A stretch of DNA of 64,000 nucleotides from Otis tarda (Eukaryota > Chordata > Aves > Otidiformes > Otididae). The translations under genes and the position numbers were made by a program. The notes beneath the pieces were generated by a model. That model did no database searches. It saw only the letters and a program-made list of their open reading frames with translations, and was not told where the DNA came from. Positions 11,716 to 24,364 of the stretch are shown here, piece after piece (position 1 is the stretch's first letter; every line of letters begins with the position of its first letter). The DNA lies in contig CM048552.1 in assembly GCA_026413225.1 (NCBI GenBank), positions 186,530,053 through 186,594,052 of the forward strand. Direction: 5' to 3'.

Positions 11716-12750
11716 ACCTTTTCAAACTTTCTGTTGGTTGTTCCTGCTTACAAAGCTGTTAGTGCTGATGGGAGCACACACTGATGGGGCACACTGGTTG
11801 CTTGTGAAACTTTGTGTGTGCATTTTGTTGAGTCCCCTTCTGTAAACCAAGAGCCCAGGAACAGGAAGAGAGGTGGGAAAGGAAGGTGATTCCCACACTG
11901 ATGGCCTTCACTTTTCACAGGAGCCCATCGTAACAGAACTTGCAGGTGCAGGGCCTTGAGAGTAAGACAAGAACAACATGAGTTGACAAGGGAAAACCAC
12001 CACCCAGGTGCTGGAGAGAATCTGCAAGCATGGTGGGGGAGACATGGAGCAGTGAGGAGGCTGCGGAGCTGCAGACAGGAGCCCTTAATGTCACACAGGT
12101 TGAGGCACTTCAGGCTCTGCACGACACAGAGCAAAGCCAGGACATGGCTGAGAAGCACACGCAGAGCCAGGAGCCGGGAAACGCTCCCAGTCAGAGCTGT
12201 GCAGCTCTAAATTGTCTCTTTTTATTATTGCAACCAGCAGAGTGGGTGACGACAACCCCTTTCTACAATGGCATCTCACCAGGTGCGAGCAAGCTTGCTT
12301 AAATGTGAGTATCTTCAGCTCCTTGCCCTGCTCTGGCAGGCTGGCTGGCACAAGGGCACCCCAGTGCATCCCTGTGGGACTCAGCCGAGGTGACCGAGGC
12401 CCCACAGCTCACCAGCAAGGATGGAGCAATGCCACACACTGTGCTGGTCTTGCTGGGGCCTTGCTGGAGGAGATTGGGGTCCATCAGCTTGGCGTGGGGT
12501 ATCCAGCTGCATCCCAGCGGCACCACTGCAGCTGACTGCTGTTCCTGTCCCTGGCACCCACCGATGGATGCTGTCATCCCAGGGCAGGGACATCCAAACT
12601 GCTTGTGAAATAGACTCACCAACTGCCAGTTCCCAGCAGCACATGTGGAATGAAGCCAGTCCTGAGTTTGGCTTTATCTTCACGGTGAGCCCAGGAGGGC
12701 TTTTTCAGCTTTTCTTCATCAGTGTGAGAAAATGGGCAAGGTAAGGGTGA

Positions 12751-12896
12751 AGGCAAGGCAAGGCAAAGAAAGGCAAGGAAAGGGATAAAGAGCAAAAAGC
12801 AGGCAGAGGCAAGAAAAGGCAGGAAAATAGGCAACGGAGGAGAGGTTCGGAGAGGAGAGGAGAAGTTCGGAGAGGAGAGGAGAGGAGAGGAGAGGA
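12751..12896. repeat. Purine-rich low-complexity tract (AGGCA / GGAGA units)
   Basis: Almost all plus-strand bases are purines. AAGGCAAGGCAAAG-type units grade into GAGAGGAGAGGAGAGG units with two interspersed GTTCGG steps near 12845 and 12865. This is a simple-sequence tract, not coding; the minus-strand frames rich in L, S and P are artefacts of it. Confidence 0.85.
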
Positions 12897-15800
12897 CAAA
12901 AGCAAACTAATAAGGAGCACTGTAATTCATACTTCACTACTTGTCTCAAGCTGCAGTGGATTTAAAGTGCAACCTCAAACAGCATGAGTGTTGGCAATGC
13001 TCTGTCTAAGCCGAAGCATGATGATGACAACATAACATGAATAAAAAATATGAGTGTGGAGTAATTGAGAGGGGAGGAAGCTTTTTGTAAGCGTTTGTTT
13101 GCAGATAGTTTTATGATGATTCAACATGGTTCCTGTAAAATCTGGCTGAGTTGAACTGGGTGTCAGCCAGCCTGGTGTGGCTACTCAAATTTAGCTGAAA
13201 TTGGTATTTTATATCGATTTATTTAGGTGGGGAGAGGGGTGCTGCCTCTTGGAGTGGCATCTCCCCTGCTGCAAGGGCTGGTTCTTCTCCCCGAGGGCTC
13301 CCACCACCAGCCAGTACGGGCGGTTGGCAGGCTGGTGGTGAGTCAGGTCAGAGAGCTAATCCAGGGGGAAAAGAGAAAAAAGGAGGGATGGGTTGTTGGT
13401 TGGTTGTTTTTTTGGTTTTGTTTTTTTTTTTCTTCTCCCAGGCTGTTTTTCCTGCCCTTGGCCAGGAAAGTCCTCCAGCAAACCTGCAGCAACGCGACTC
13501 AGTATTTCCCCTGCTGCCAAAGTAAATACAAGCAGGGAGGAAAAACAGCAGCCGAAAACCCTCTCCAGACCCTGTGGGACTTCTTCATCCACTTTCAAAA
13601 ACGATGGCGACAGTGGCCCCCATTTGTAGGGACTCCTGGGTGGGTCCCCTTCAGAGAGCCCCTCGGCAGACCTAGGCGCTCCCTCTTGCCCCTCGGCGGG
13701 AGCGCTGCTGGCTTTGTGAAAAGCTGAGCTGCCGTCCCCCTCTGCTCTGCGCCTCGCCAGAGCCACGTCCCTTGTCAGCACTCAGCAAGCTGGTACTAAA
13801 ACAAGAGGGAGGCCAAGTGGAGGAGAAACCAAAAGCCACCATCCTGGCTACAGGGAATTCCTTCCCTGGCAGAAAATCAGCGCTGACTCTGCCAAAATTC
13901 CCACCAGATATCTGTCGTTCCAGGTAATAAGTGAGAGTTCAGATAATTATGTCAGTGCCTTAGATTTTAATTTTTTTTTTAATATGTTGTATAAAGCATG
14001 CTCAGTGAATCCTGGCATTGCTCCATCATTGTAAAAGGAATAGGGCTTCCTTGTATTTGAAGAGATAATGGTGCTCCAGGCTACAAAAGATAACTGTGCT
14101 TTTTAATTTAAGCTTACAGCCGTGACAGCAGTGCAGGGGGTCTCTCTGCTCCAAATATGCTCAACCTGCATTGACTGGTGGATGTTTTATCTGAAACCTG
14201 GTAGGTTGCTACAGGGAAAGTGCCAGAATAAACATCTCTGCTTACTACAGAGGCTCAAAAGAGTGAGATGCAGTTAGATGTAAATACCTGGTTCGATAGC
14301 TAATATGTTTGGCGTTTCGTTCAGAGTCTCGCTGGGTGCTGGTGGTGGTTTGCTAATAATGACAGTTACATTTTTTAGTGGTATCAAACACTGGGAATAT
14401 ACATTGGGGTCCTGAAAGCTAAAGGAGAAATCCTTGTAGGTTATGAGGGAAGAAGGCCACTCACTCTTCACCTTCCCTTTACATTTAACTTCTGCGTTTA
14501 ACAGTTAAGGCAGAAATGATAGGATTTTTGTGCGGATCATTAGAAAACCATATGGGTAGGGAGAGAGTGAAATACGATTACATTTTGTAGATCTAGTAGA
14601 AATGCAGTTCAGGAAGGGGAATGCAACTATTAAAACTTCACCTCTTAGATATATTTGACCAATATACCCGGGTTATTTGGAGCTGTAATTTTTGGAAGTT
14701 ACTTATAGCATTAAAATAGCAGTAAATCTCTCATAGTGAGTATTATTTAGCATCTGTGTTTCAGTTCGTCCCCCAAAAGGATGCCAAGAATGGAAACAAT
14801 GAATTACAGGGCAGACGCCTTTCATCAGTTCTCCTTAATTGCTGCCCAGGTTGCATTTCTGGCAGATCGGCAGGAGACCTGTGCAAAAGCCAGTCATGGT
14901 GATGAAAGATGCCGTGGTGATGGGCATGTGAAACACCAGCAGCCACTAGCTTTTCAACCCACTTCTGAGAAGCCAAAAAATGGGTAAGAAACCCACAGCA
15001 GATGCCTGCTGTTAATGAAGCAGGGGCCACAAGCCAGACCACTTCACATCTAGACTGGCCACCACCTTTCCCTTCCTACGTATGCTTCAAAATAATGGGT
15101 AACGCCATGTAGTCCCTTTCCGAATGCTGCCCCTTTAATTGTAACTACAGTTTGACTCTGAAGACATGATGTCTGCTCTGCTCCATGACCTGCCCTGCAC
15201 TTGGTGGCACCAGGGACCCTTCTTTGTCACCTTGGAAGGCCCCGCACGCTGACTGTTCTCATCTACAGTATTTAGCTTGTGGCATTCAGCAAAGCTCATG
15301 CCCTGGTCCTACAAATCTCTTCTTGAGCAGCAAGGAGCCAACATAAGGGAGAGTGAAGAACACAATTAAGGGTTAAGTAACTTGTTTTCCAAGCATCATC
15401 TTTTGTCTCTAGATTTAGCCGGCACAAGTCCTGTAAAGGGCACTGGTGGACAGTTTTGTTGCACTTGGGTTTCTTCATGGCGAGTTTGGCTGGTGTGGGG
15501 TTTTTTTAGACCACTCTGATGGGCCTCCCTAGCAGGTTTCCTTAGGAAATTCCCATGGGAATGGCTTTGTCACTGCAGGGCTGTTGCTTTTCCCTTGTCT
15601 TACCTTCCTTTCTCCAATTTGTCCTTGAAACGATGGGGTCACATGTAAGAAACCACACACTATGGCATAAAAATACCTGATCTTGACTCAGTTTACCCAG
15701 ACCAGAAGCGGATTTAAGCCAAATCACAAGAGCATCCCCTCTGCTTTTGGTATTGATTTAAACCGGGGAGGAAGATTAAAGATTAGATTGTCTCCTTTAG

Positions 15801-18460
15801 CCACCACACACCAGCCTGCTTGAGCAATGAGCATGGTTGGTACGGGCTCTGCCTATCACCGTCAGCCTCTTAACACAGACGCGCACGGTCTGAGGCCAAA
15901 AGCTGTTAAAATATCCTCAACCCAGCAGAGAAGCACATATAAATGATGAAATGATTGGCCATGAATCACATATTCATTATTTTAAAGAGAAGACAGTGCC
16001 CTTGGAAATTGCTGAGGGATGCGAGTCGCCCTCTTAAAGCCATTCATGGCTCTTGGAACAATGCAGGATTAAAAGGTTAAACGAGCAGCAGCACTTGTTG
16101 AATTATGGGCCAAAGCGGTTTTGCAACAGCATGACTGTTTCGGTGTCTGTCTCCTGGTGATGGACATGGTAAACTGCTGACATTGTTGGATTTGAGGTGA
16201 GCTTACAAGGAAGAAACTGAAGCAGGGTTGTTTCTGGTGCATGGCAAACATCAGTGTGCCCGGGAAAGAAAGTAGGGAAAAGTTATTGCATTTTTGTGCC
16301 TCTTCTGGGTGACAAAAAAAGAAGTTAGACAAAAATCACATGGTTTTATGGTATTTTGAGTTTTATCGCCCCCTCACAAAAGAATGAAATCTCATAACTA
16401 TATGCTATCTCTTATATGCTAAGAACTTCTCCAGGTTCCTCCAGAACTTCCACACTGCTGTGCATTAACGTCTTCCCTTAGATGCTGCTCTGAAAAGCGT
16501 CACCTCCTCCACTGAAGTGACCCCTGGGGTTTAATTCTTGTGAGTGCCAGGATCTCTGCCCGGGCAGACGCTGCGGCCACACGGGTCTCCAGGCAGGACG
16601 TGGACCATGAAGCCCATCCCAGGTCTCCAGCAAAGTCACCCCACCATGAGATATGGGGGCCGTGTCCCCGGGCTGGATCTCTGCACGCGTGTATGTGGCA
16701 GCAGCCCAGAGAAACCTATGAGCTCAGAGTTGTGTAATGTGGTTCCTGGGTGGATCATCTATAAAATCACAGAGGGATTCTGTGGCAACCTGACACCTGT
16801 AATCAGCTGGAGGAGCAGATATTGCTTTGGAAGGCTGGCAGGGGAGGGCAGGGTGTTTTTTTTCCCCCACATTGTTCCTCTCTGCCTGGTCAGAGCAGGT
16901 TATTTGACAATTGTTTAAACTGGCTAGAGAGTAATTGTTTTTCTTTCGAATAAACCCAATCTGAAATGAAAGAAAACTGTACGATCTTAAGGTTGTGGGG
17001 TAAAAAACAGGAGGAGAGGGCAGGGCTGTGTAAAATCCCACTCTGTCTGAGAAAGTCCCAGGGATTCAACTCTTTACATCCCCATTAGGCTTGTGCTGAA
17101 GAAGGTGAGTCTGATTTAAGCTGGAGGAGGGTCTCCGTAGCCTCTGCCATCACAGGGAGCCCTGCCCAGCTGATGCTTACAGGGGCCTCCCAGTGCTCAG
17201 TGGGGTGGCAGCTACCGCTCTGTGCTGCCCAGCTTGTTCCTGTGACCGATTCCGCCATCCCCTCCCATTCACAGTTTTTGGATGCCATAGAACATTGCCC
17301 CAGAGCTGGGCACCTCCACCCCAAGGATTTACAGTGCTGTCTGTCCTCTCCAGTGTGCCGGGGATGAGGACCAACCATCTAGGGTGGCCAGTTTTGGGCC
17401 AACATGGTGGCCTGGGATGCGTCTTGTTGGCTGCGAGGTGCCACATGCCTGTCCCCAAAGGGTGCTGCTGTGGCCCATTGCAAAGGGAGACAACGAGGAG
17501 AGCTCAGATCTTAGGGGAAAACGTGGATACCCTGAGCTGATGTGCTGGGTCACACCAGGTTGCAAGATGCTGGGTCGGGTGAGCTCCGATGGGTTTGGGC
17601 AGGTACGAGGAGCATCACCGCGGTGTGTAGGGCTGTGGATTTTGCACCGAGAGCCAGTCAGCCCTGAGCGAGACGCTGGGATGTGGAGCGGCAGGTTAAT
17701 CCTTTACGGGAGCTGGGATTGTGCAAGTAATTCGGGAAGCTGAAAGCTGAACTCAGGTGGCAACAGTTGTGCGAAATAAACCATAGTCAGCCCCCACTTC
17801 GGCAACACCACATCACAGTGCTCATTTCATCCGAGGAAGAAAAATCTCTTCGAGCCTGGATAAGCTAACACCAATTAACCAGCACCGGAGTGTGTGATCT
17901 AATGCCTGTTTGCTATTTTACTTTAAATATTTTGAAATAACTACCTAGAAAGTTTTTTAAAATCTTTTTACATCCTAATTGCACAACACAGTACTTTAAT
18001 GCTGATGGACTTGTAATTGAATCTGTTAGCTAATTCTTTCTCAATATTGACGTTTTAAGAAGCAAATGAGTATCGAGACAAAAAGCAAAAAGGTTGAGTG
18101 AAGAATATTTACACTATCGTTTGCCATGTGTTACTCTTCACATAGCCATCACCGTCCTTATTATTGTGCATATGATGATTAATCATTAGCTGCACAATGT
18201 CCATCTTCAGGAATGCCCTGAGCTTATTTCTTGGGCTTCCCTTCCACAATTGATATCTGCTGGGGAGTTAATTACTATGAAATTCAGTTACAGATGATGC
18301 ATAGAAACGTTGGAAAATATGGAAATGAACTTAAAAATTCACAAGGGATACAGATGAGAAAATGAGGAGTAGGCAAAGCAACATTCAGTGAAGATAAGAC
18401 ACTTTTGCTAGTATTTTATTGTGGCTTTCCCCTTCTGGAGGGAGTACAGACTTAAGACCT

Positions 18461-20917
18461 GTCTGTTACAGGCCGCCTGGCCAGGAAGACAGAGCGGACG
18501 AGGCGCTCTATAGGCAGATAGGAGCAGCCTCACAGCGGTCACAAGCCCTGGTCCTCATGGGGGACTTCAACCACCCTGACATCTGTTGGAGAGACAACAC
18601 AGCAGGGCACAGGCAGTCCAGGAGGTTCCTGGAATGTGTGGACGATAACTTCCTCCTGCAGGCGATAGAGGAGCTGACAAGGAGGGGTGCCATGCTGGAC
18701 CTTGTGCTCACCAACAGGGAGGGGCTGGTGGGGGACGTGAAACTGACGGACAGCCTTGGCTGCAGTGACCATGACGCGGTGGAATTCAAGATCCACGGGG
18801 CGGCGAGGAAACTGCACAGTAAGCTCTCTGCCCTAGATTTCCGGAAGGCGGACTTTGGCCTCTTCAGGAACCTCATGGGCAAAGTGCCATGGGAGGCGGC
18901 CCTGGAGGGAAGAGGGGCCCAGGAAAGTTGGTCCATATTTAAGGAGCACCTCCTCCAAGCTCAGCAGAGGTGCATCCCGATGAAGAAGAAGTCGGGCAAA
19001 AAGGCCAAGAGGCCAGCGTGGATGAGCAAGGAGCTCCTGGACCAACTGAAAGTAAAGAAGGAAGCCTATAGAGGGTGGAAGCGGGGACAGGTAGCCTGGG
19101 AGGACTACCGAGTGGCTGTGCGAGCGGCCAGGGATAGGGTGAGGAAGGCTAAAGCCCTGATGGAATTGAATCTGGCCAGGGATATAAAAAGTAACAAGAA
19201 AAGCTTTTACAGGTATGTAGGGGACAAAAGAAAATCCAAGGAGAATGTAGGCCCCCTCCGGAAGGTAACGGGTGTCGTGGTTACCCGGGATGTGGAGAAG
19301 GCTGAGGTACTCAACGACTTTTTTGCCTCAGTCTTCACTGATAAGGGCTCTTGTCTCCCCACCCAAGCTGTGGAAGGCACAGGCAGGGACTGTGAGGATG
19401 AAGAACCGCCCACGGTGCTCGAAGAGCAGGTTCAGGACCATCTAAGGAACCTGAAGGTGCATAAGTCCATGGGGCCCGATGAGATCCATCCACGCGTCCT
19501 GAAGGAACTGGCGGATGAAGTTGCCAAGCCACTGGCCATCATATTTGAGAAATCGTGGAGGTCTGGTGAGGTCCCCGATGACTGGAAGAGAGGGAACATA
19601 ACCCCCATTTTTAAAAAGGGGAGTAAGGAAGACCCGGGCAACTACAGGCCGGTCAGCCTCACCTCCGTGCCTGGCAAGGTCATGGAGCAGATTCTCCTGG
19701 AAACCATGCTAAGGCACATGGAGAGCAAGGAGGTGGTTGGTGACAGCCAACATGGCTTCACCAAGGGCAGATCGTGCCTGACCAATTTGGTGGCCTTTTA
19801 TGACGGGGTAACAGCATCGGTGGACAAGGGACGGGCAACGGATATCGTCTACCTGGACTTGTGCAAAGCTTTTGACACTGTCCCGCATGACATCCTTCTC
19901 TCTAAACTAGAGAGGCATGGGTTCGATGGATGGACCACTCGGTGGATAAGGAGTTGGCTGGATGGCCGCACTCAGAGAGTGGTGGTCAACGGCTCAATGT
20001 CCAAGTGGAGACCGGTCACCACTGGCGTCCCTCAGGGGTCCGTGTTGGGCCCGGCCCTGTTCAACATCTTTGTCGGCGACATGGACAGTGGGATAGAGTG
20101 CACCCTCAGCAAGTTCGCCGATGACACCAAGCTGTGTGGTGCCGTCGACTCGCTGGAAGGGAGGGATGCCATCCAGAGGGACCTTGACAGGCTGGAGAGG
20201 TGGGCCCGTGCCAACCTCATGAAGTTCAACCAGGCCAAGTGCAAGGTCCTGCACCTGGGTCGTGGCAATCCCAGGCACAAATACAGGCTGGGCGGAGAAT
20301 GGATTGAGAGCAGCCCTGAGGAGAAAGACTTGGGAGTGCTGGTGGACGAGAGGCTCAACATGAGCGGGCAATGCGCCCTTGCGGCCCAGAAGGCCAACCG
20401 CATCCTGGGCTGCATCAAGAGGAGCGTGGCCGGCAGGTCGAGGGAGGTGATTCTGCCCCTCTACTCTGCCCTGGTGAGACCCCACCTGGAGTACTGCGTC
20501 CAGTTCTGGAGCCCCCAACACAAGAAGGACATGGACCAGTTGGAAAGGGTCCAGAGGAGGGCCACCAAGATGATCAGAGGGCTGGAGCACCTCTCCTATG
20601 AGGACAGGCTGAGAGAGTTGGGGCTGTTCATCCTGGAGAAGAGGAGGCTCCGGGGAGACCTGATAGCGGTCTTCCAATACCTCAAGGGGGCCTACAGGAA
20701 AGATGGGGAGAAACTGTTCAGTAGGGCCTGTTGTGATAGGACAAGGGGTAATGGGTTTAAATTAGAAGGAGCTAGGTTTAGATTAGATATTAGAAAAAAA
20801 TTTTTTACAATGAGAGTTGTAGAGCACTGGAACAGGTTGCCCAGAGAGGTGGTGGATGCCCCATCCCTGGAAACGTTCAAGGCCAGGCTGGATGAGGCTC
20901 TGAGCAACCTGATCTAG
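18461..20917 (+). CDS. CR1 ORF2 fragment: C-terminal endonuclease and complete reverse transcriptase
   Basis: ORF2 of CR1 encodes an AP-like endonuclease followed by a reverse transcriptase used for target-primed reverse transcription. This copy reads about 818 codons to TAG at 20915-20917. The endonuclease part lacks its N-terminal half but keeps the GDFN motif (near 18562) and SDHDAVEF near the domain end. The RT part shows [24 protein letters not shown], motif [14 protein letters not shown] (near 19855), motif [15 protein letters not shown] (near 20025) and catalytic motif [10 protein letters not shown] (near 20115). The conserved C-terminal [19 protein letters not shown] follows. There is no ATG at the 5' edge because the start was lost by truncation. 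It should not be autonomously active without the endonuclease N-terminus and ORF1. Confidence 0.9.
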   Translation, partial: VCYRPPGQEDRADEALYRQIGAASQRSQALVLMGDFNHPDICWRDNTAGHRQSRRFLECVDDNFLLQAIEELTRRGAMLDLVLTNREGLVGDVKLTDSLGCSDHDAVEFKIHGAARKLHSKLSALDFRKADFGLFRNLMGKVPWEAALEGRGAQESWSIFKEHLLQAQQRCIPMKKKSGKKAKRPAWMSKELLDQLKVKKEAYRGWKRGQVAWEDYRVAVRAARDRVRKAKALMELNLARDIKSNKKSFYRYVGDKRKSKENVGPLRKVTGVVVTRDVEKAEVLNDFFASVFTDKGSCLPTQAVEGTGRDCEDEEPPTVLEEQVQDHLRNLKVHKSMGPDEIHPRVLKELADEVAKPLAIIFEKSWRSGEVPDDWKRGNITPIFKKGSKEDPGNYRPVSLTSVPGKVMEQILLETMLRHMESKEVVGDSQHGFTKGRSCLTNLVAFYDGVTASVDKGRATDIVYLDLCKAFDTVPHDILLSKLERHGFDGWTTRWIRSWLDGRTQRVVVNGSMSKWRPVTTGVPQGSVLGPALFNIFVGDMDSGIECTLSKFADDTKLCGAVDSLEGRDAIQRDLDRLERWARANLMKFNQAKCKVLHLGRGNPRHKYRLGGEWIESSPEEKDLGVLVDERLNMSGQCALAAQKANRILGCIKRSVAGRSREVILPLYSALVRPHLEYCVQFWSPQHKKDMDQLERVQRRATKMIRGLEHLSYEDRLRELGLFILEKRRLRGDLIAVFQYLKGAYRKDGEKLFSRACCDRTRGNGFKLEGARFRLDIRKKFFTMRVVEHWNRLPREVVDAPSLETFKARLDEALSNLI

Positions 20918-21011
20918 TCAGGGATGTCCCTGCTCTTGCAGGGGGGTTGGACTAGATGACCTTTGAAGGTCCCTTCCAACTCTAACCATTCTATGATTCT
21001 ATGATTCTAAG
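18461..21011 (+). mobile_element. Young 5'-truncated CR1 LINE with long open ORF2
   Basis: A CR1 non-LTR retrotransposon that starts abruptly within the endonuclease coding region (first CR1-like residues VCYRPP at 18461) and runs through the whole reverse transcriptase. The 3' UTR (GACCTTTGAAGGTCCCTTCCAACTC) follows and the element ends in three octamers, ATTCTATG, ATTCTATG and ATTCTAAG (20988-21011). More than 800 codons remain free of stops and frameshifts, which argues for recent insertion. The upstream junction lies near 18450; no target-site duplication is evident, as is usual for CR1. Confidence 0.95.
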
Positions 21012-24000
21012 ACATCCTTGTTAGTATGTCTGCATGCTTCAGAAAACAGAAATTGCAAAACGCTGCTATTTTGGTCCTTACGTTTTCCTCTCTCGCTCTC
21101 TATTAGGTGGTTTTGTCTGCTTCTATTAACTGTTAACTGTTAAAGCAGCCTTAGGATGGGAAGGCTGGGTTAGCACAGCTGGCCATGCTCTCAAGGCTCA
21201 AACTGAAGGTAAAACCCCTTCTTAGATACTTGGGTTTATTTTTTGTTTTCATGACTCAGCATTTTCCTGATTTAACACATGTGAGCACATCTGGTCAGCT
21301 GCCATGCTGCACGTAATCCCAGGGCCCTTTGGGGGACCCAGTGGTTGTTTTCCAGTGGAAGGTACCTTTTGAGGTGCACCACACCGAGGTCCTGCTCCAG
21401 AGGAGGATTTAGTATCTGTGGCTAGCTCAGCCCACAGCTCCTGAGCCTAAATTCAGAGTTGTGAACCTCAAAATCCTCCCCAACCTGCTGCTGAAGTTTG
21501 GAGAGGATTCAGACTTGGGGACATGGCATTGATGCACCTCATGCTCAGAAAGCAGAAACAGCAAGACACAGAGACCTGCAACCCCACCAAGCCCACCCTG
21601 GAGGAGCTGGGGCACTGAGATCTGCTTTGGGTGATGGTTCATTGTGCCGAGCGCAGCTCTGTCTCCCACTGAACATCATCATCCTCCTGCCTTAGTCAGA
21701 TCTGGGCTACCACAAGGTTGCCCTAATCTGCTGGGAGACAGCCTCAGCGTGTCTCCCGTTCTCAAGATGGTGCTTGGATATGGGTGGAGGAAGCCCTTTG
21801 GGATCCCTCAGGCACAGGTAGAATGCAGCCTGCCTGGTCCCCATCCTGGGGCAGCCTGCAGGCACCAGCAAGTGGGGTGAACTGAGGAAGCACCTTCTCC
21901 CCTCACGTAAGGGATGCCATCACAAAGCCCCGGGCCTGCAATTGCTAAAGGTCTCCCCACTCATCACACCAAAGCTCCTCTAAGACGCCCTCTCCATCCC
22001 CATCTGTGGTACATGAACCACAGGCATCCGCCTCTGGGTGCAGGCTTCTCTTCTCCAACATGTGGGAAAAGGTTAGGCTGAAAAATGTCTTATTTGTACG
22101 AAAAAGAGTGACTTAGGTATATTGCATAGCCATAATACATTTTTGTAAATGTAAATATATGAACATAGTGTAGAAGTATAGATTTGTGTTTGTTAATATG
22201 TAGTATCAATATATGTTTCATATATAAATACACGTGTATATATAGATTTATATAATCTATAATTTTTGTTTATATAGACTGATGACATATGAAATATGTA
22301 TTTGTTTATGTTACATTTTGTATTTTAAATACCTAGTGCTGCACTTTCCTTTCAGTCGTGGGTGTAGAGGCTTTGACAGTGTGAAGAGTGCATCCCGGTG
22401 CATCTTGGAAGCACAGCGTGCAGAAAGGCAAAACACAACCCAGCTCCAGTTGGTTTAATCCACCCCGAGGGATACTCCAAATTCCTCCTGAAAATGTTGT
22501 TTTGAGGTATCAATAGGAGAGATGCAGAGGTTTCCTGGAGGACGACAAGGCCAGCTTTCTGCAAGAGGGACGGTGACTTTGCAGCGTGTTCCTGGCAGAA
22601 GGAGAGAGGTGAGCGATGGCGAGTCTGTATCCATGCAGTGGTGTGGCCCGGGCACTGGATGTGCTTGGCCCATGCTGGGAGACACAGACGTTCATGGAAG
22701 AGGAGAAGAGGCAAGAGAAGACATTGAGAGAGCTTTAAGCATGCTGGGGCTTGGGCAGGGATGAGATTCCTGGTGCTGCAACCCACCTTTCACAGGACAC
22801 TGCAAGCACAGAGGGCATCACTGAGGTGCCACAGGGAAGGCGGCCTTGCAAGGTTTTGGGGCTGCTTGGAGATGAGCAGACTGCTGCCCCTGACATTTGG
22901 GAAGATAGATTGTCCCTCAGTCAGGCCAATGCTCCCAAAGCAACAAAAAGATGTCAGTTTTGTTCCAAATCAGAACAGAGGTAGAAAAAAATTAAAAATC
23001 TGGAAATATTTGCGACAAGATCCATCTTCTTGCAAGGGACAGGAGGAATCATCCCAAAGTGATTCCTTCCCTGCAGGAAGTGCGCGATGGTGGTGCCTGT
23101 GCAAGGGGCAAGCGCTGCCCTCGGCAGTGCATCCCTGTCCCACTGGACTGCAGACCCTCCGTGGGAGCTGTCTGGGCAGAGCGTGGCTGGGAATGGCCAG
23201 GTCTGGCCCGGGAGGGCACGCCTGAGCTGGGCTGCTGTTGGCAGAGGGAAGCCATCTGGCTGGGACGGAGGAAGAGAGCCCACGGCTGCTGAGCCACGTG
23301 CGAGGTTCCTGGCCGCTGTGTGGAAACTTGCCTGTGCAGAGCTGTTTAGGAGGGCTCTGCCATGTTTGGAGGGAGAGAGAGCAATTATCTCCCCTGTCAG
23401 TGAGTCCTCAGATTTATGTATATCCCCGCGCCTTCCCCTAAACAAGCTTTCAATACACAAACGGCAAAGCTGAAGAGATCCTCTGCAATTAGGGGAGAAG
23501 ACATCTCTCTTTCAGCTACCACGAGAAAAAGGGCTGAACGAAACCGTGCATTGTTAACGCGCTTCAGCTTAGTCACTGGGGAGGGTAATAAACAAGGCAG
23601 ACTTGGTTGGGATAAAAAAAGCGTCGAGTATGGTGAGATTATGAAACAATAGGTACTGATAGAGAGGCAGCACAGAGCCAGCCGCAGAGCAGAAGCTTTA
23701 CTGAATGCCTGGGTTTGAATGAATCCTAATGATAATCACGGGCTACATGGCAATTTGTTTAAATAACGTGCCTCCTGCTTCCTCCCAGCCCGGCAGAATG
23801 AGTCCATACATGTTAATTGCTTCATTTTGGAGAGAAAGCTCCTCTCTGTGTGGCAATATTATATATTTAATTTTTGCTGTTTATTTACTCTGCCCTTCTT
23901 CAAGCCTTGCGCTGCCTATAAAGGCATCTGCTGCTGTCGTTTTGCATTTCGAACAAAGGTGTTTGCATCCAAGCTCGGAAGCTGCTACAGGGAATTTCGC

Positions 24001-24313
24001 AAGGAAAAATGGAAAGGACTGATTGCTGCTCAAGATAAGCCAGATTTCAGGAGGAGAGAGGTGTCAGTGAGCCAACCTACATGTCAGAGGTAAGAAACTT
24101 GTCACCTCAAGTCCTCCTGAACTTTGTGAAGGGTTGGGGCAGGCTGCAGCTCGACTCTCTCAAGTGTCTCGCTCCTTTCTGAGCAAAAAAGTGGTGTGAG
24201 GACTCGAAGCACACCCAGGAATGTGGGTTAAGATTAACATCGCGTGTATTCACTGGACATGCACACTGGAGAGGCTGGCATGCTTAAAATGGGTTTATCA
24301 GAGAGCAATCACA

Positions 24314-24364
24314 ATAGTAATAATAATAGTAATTATAATAATAATAATCATCATCATCATCATC
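24314..24364. repeat. Trinucleotide microsatellite (ATA/ATC)n
   Basis: Imperfect TAA/TAG units change into an uninterrupted run of ATC units (ATCATCATCATCATC) before CTGAGG. Confidence 0.9.

Larger units (their letters stand above)
10963..18460. other. Intergenic with simple repeats, no gene seen
   Basis: Contains the T run at 11696-11715, the purine tract at 12751-12896 and short T runs near 13420 and 13970. Open frames such as those near 11.2-11.5 kb and 13.2-13.7 kb show no domain I recognise and no supporting splice structure. Confidence 0.5.

Noticed and set aside
13227..13781. 166- and 141-codon frames on opposite strands
   Set aside because: They cross a T-rich simple repeat, show no domain, and overlap one another.
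19994..20677. 227-codon frame antisense to CR1 ORF2
   Set aside because: A shadow of the intact reverse transcriptase frame on the other strand.
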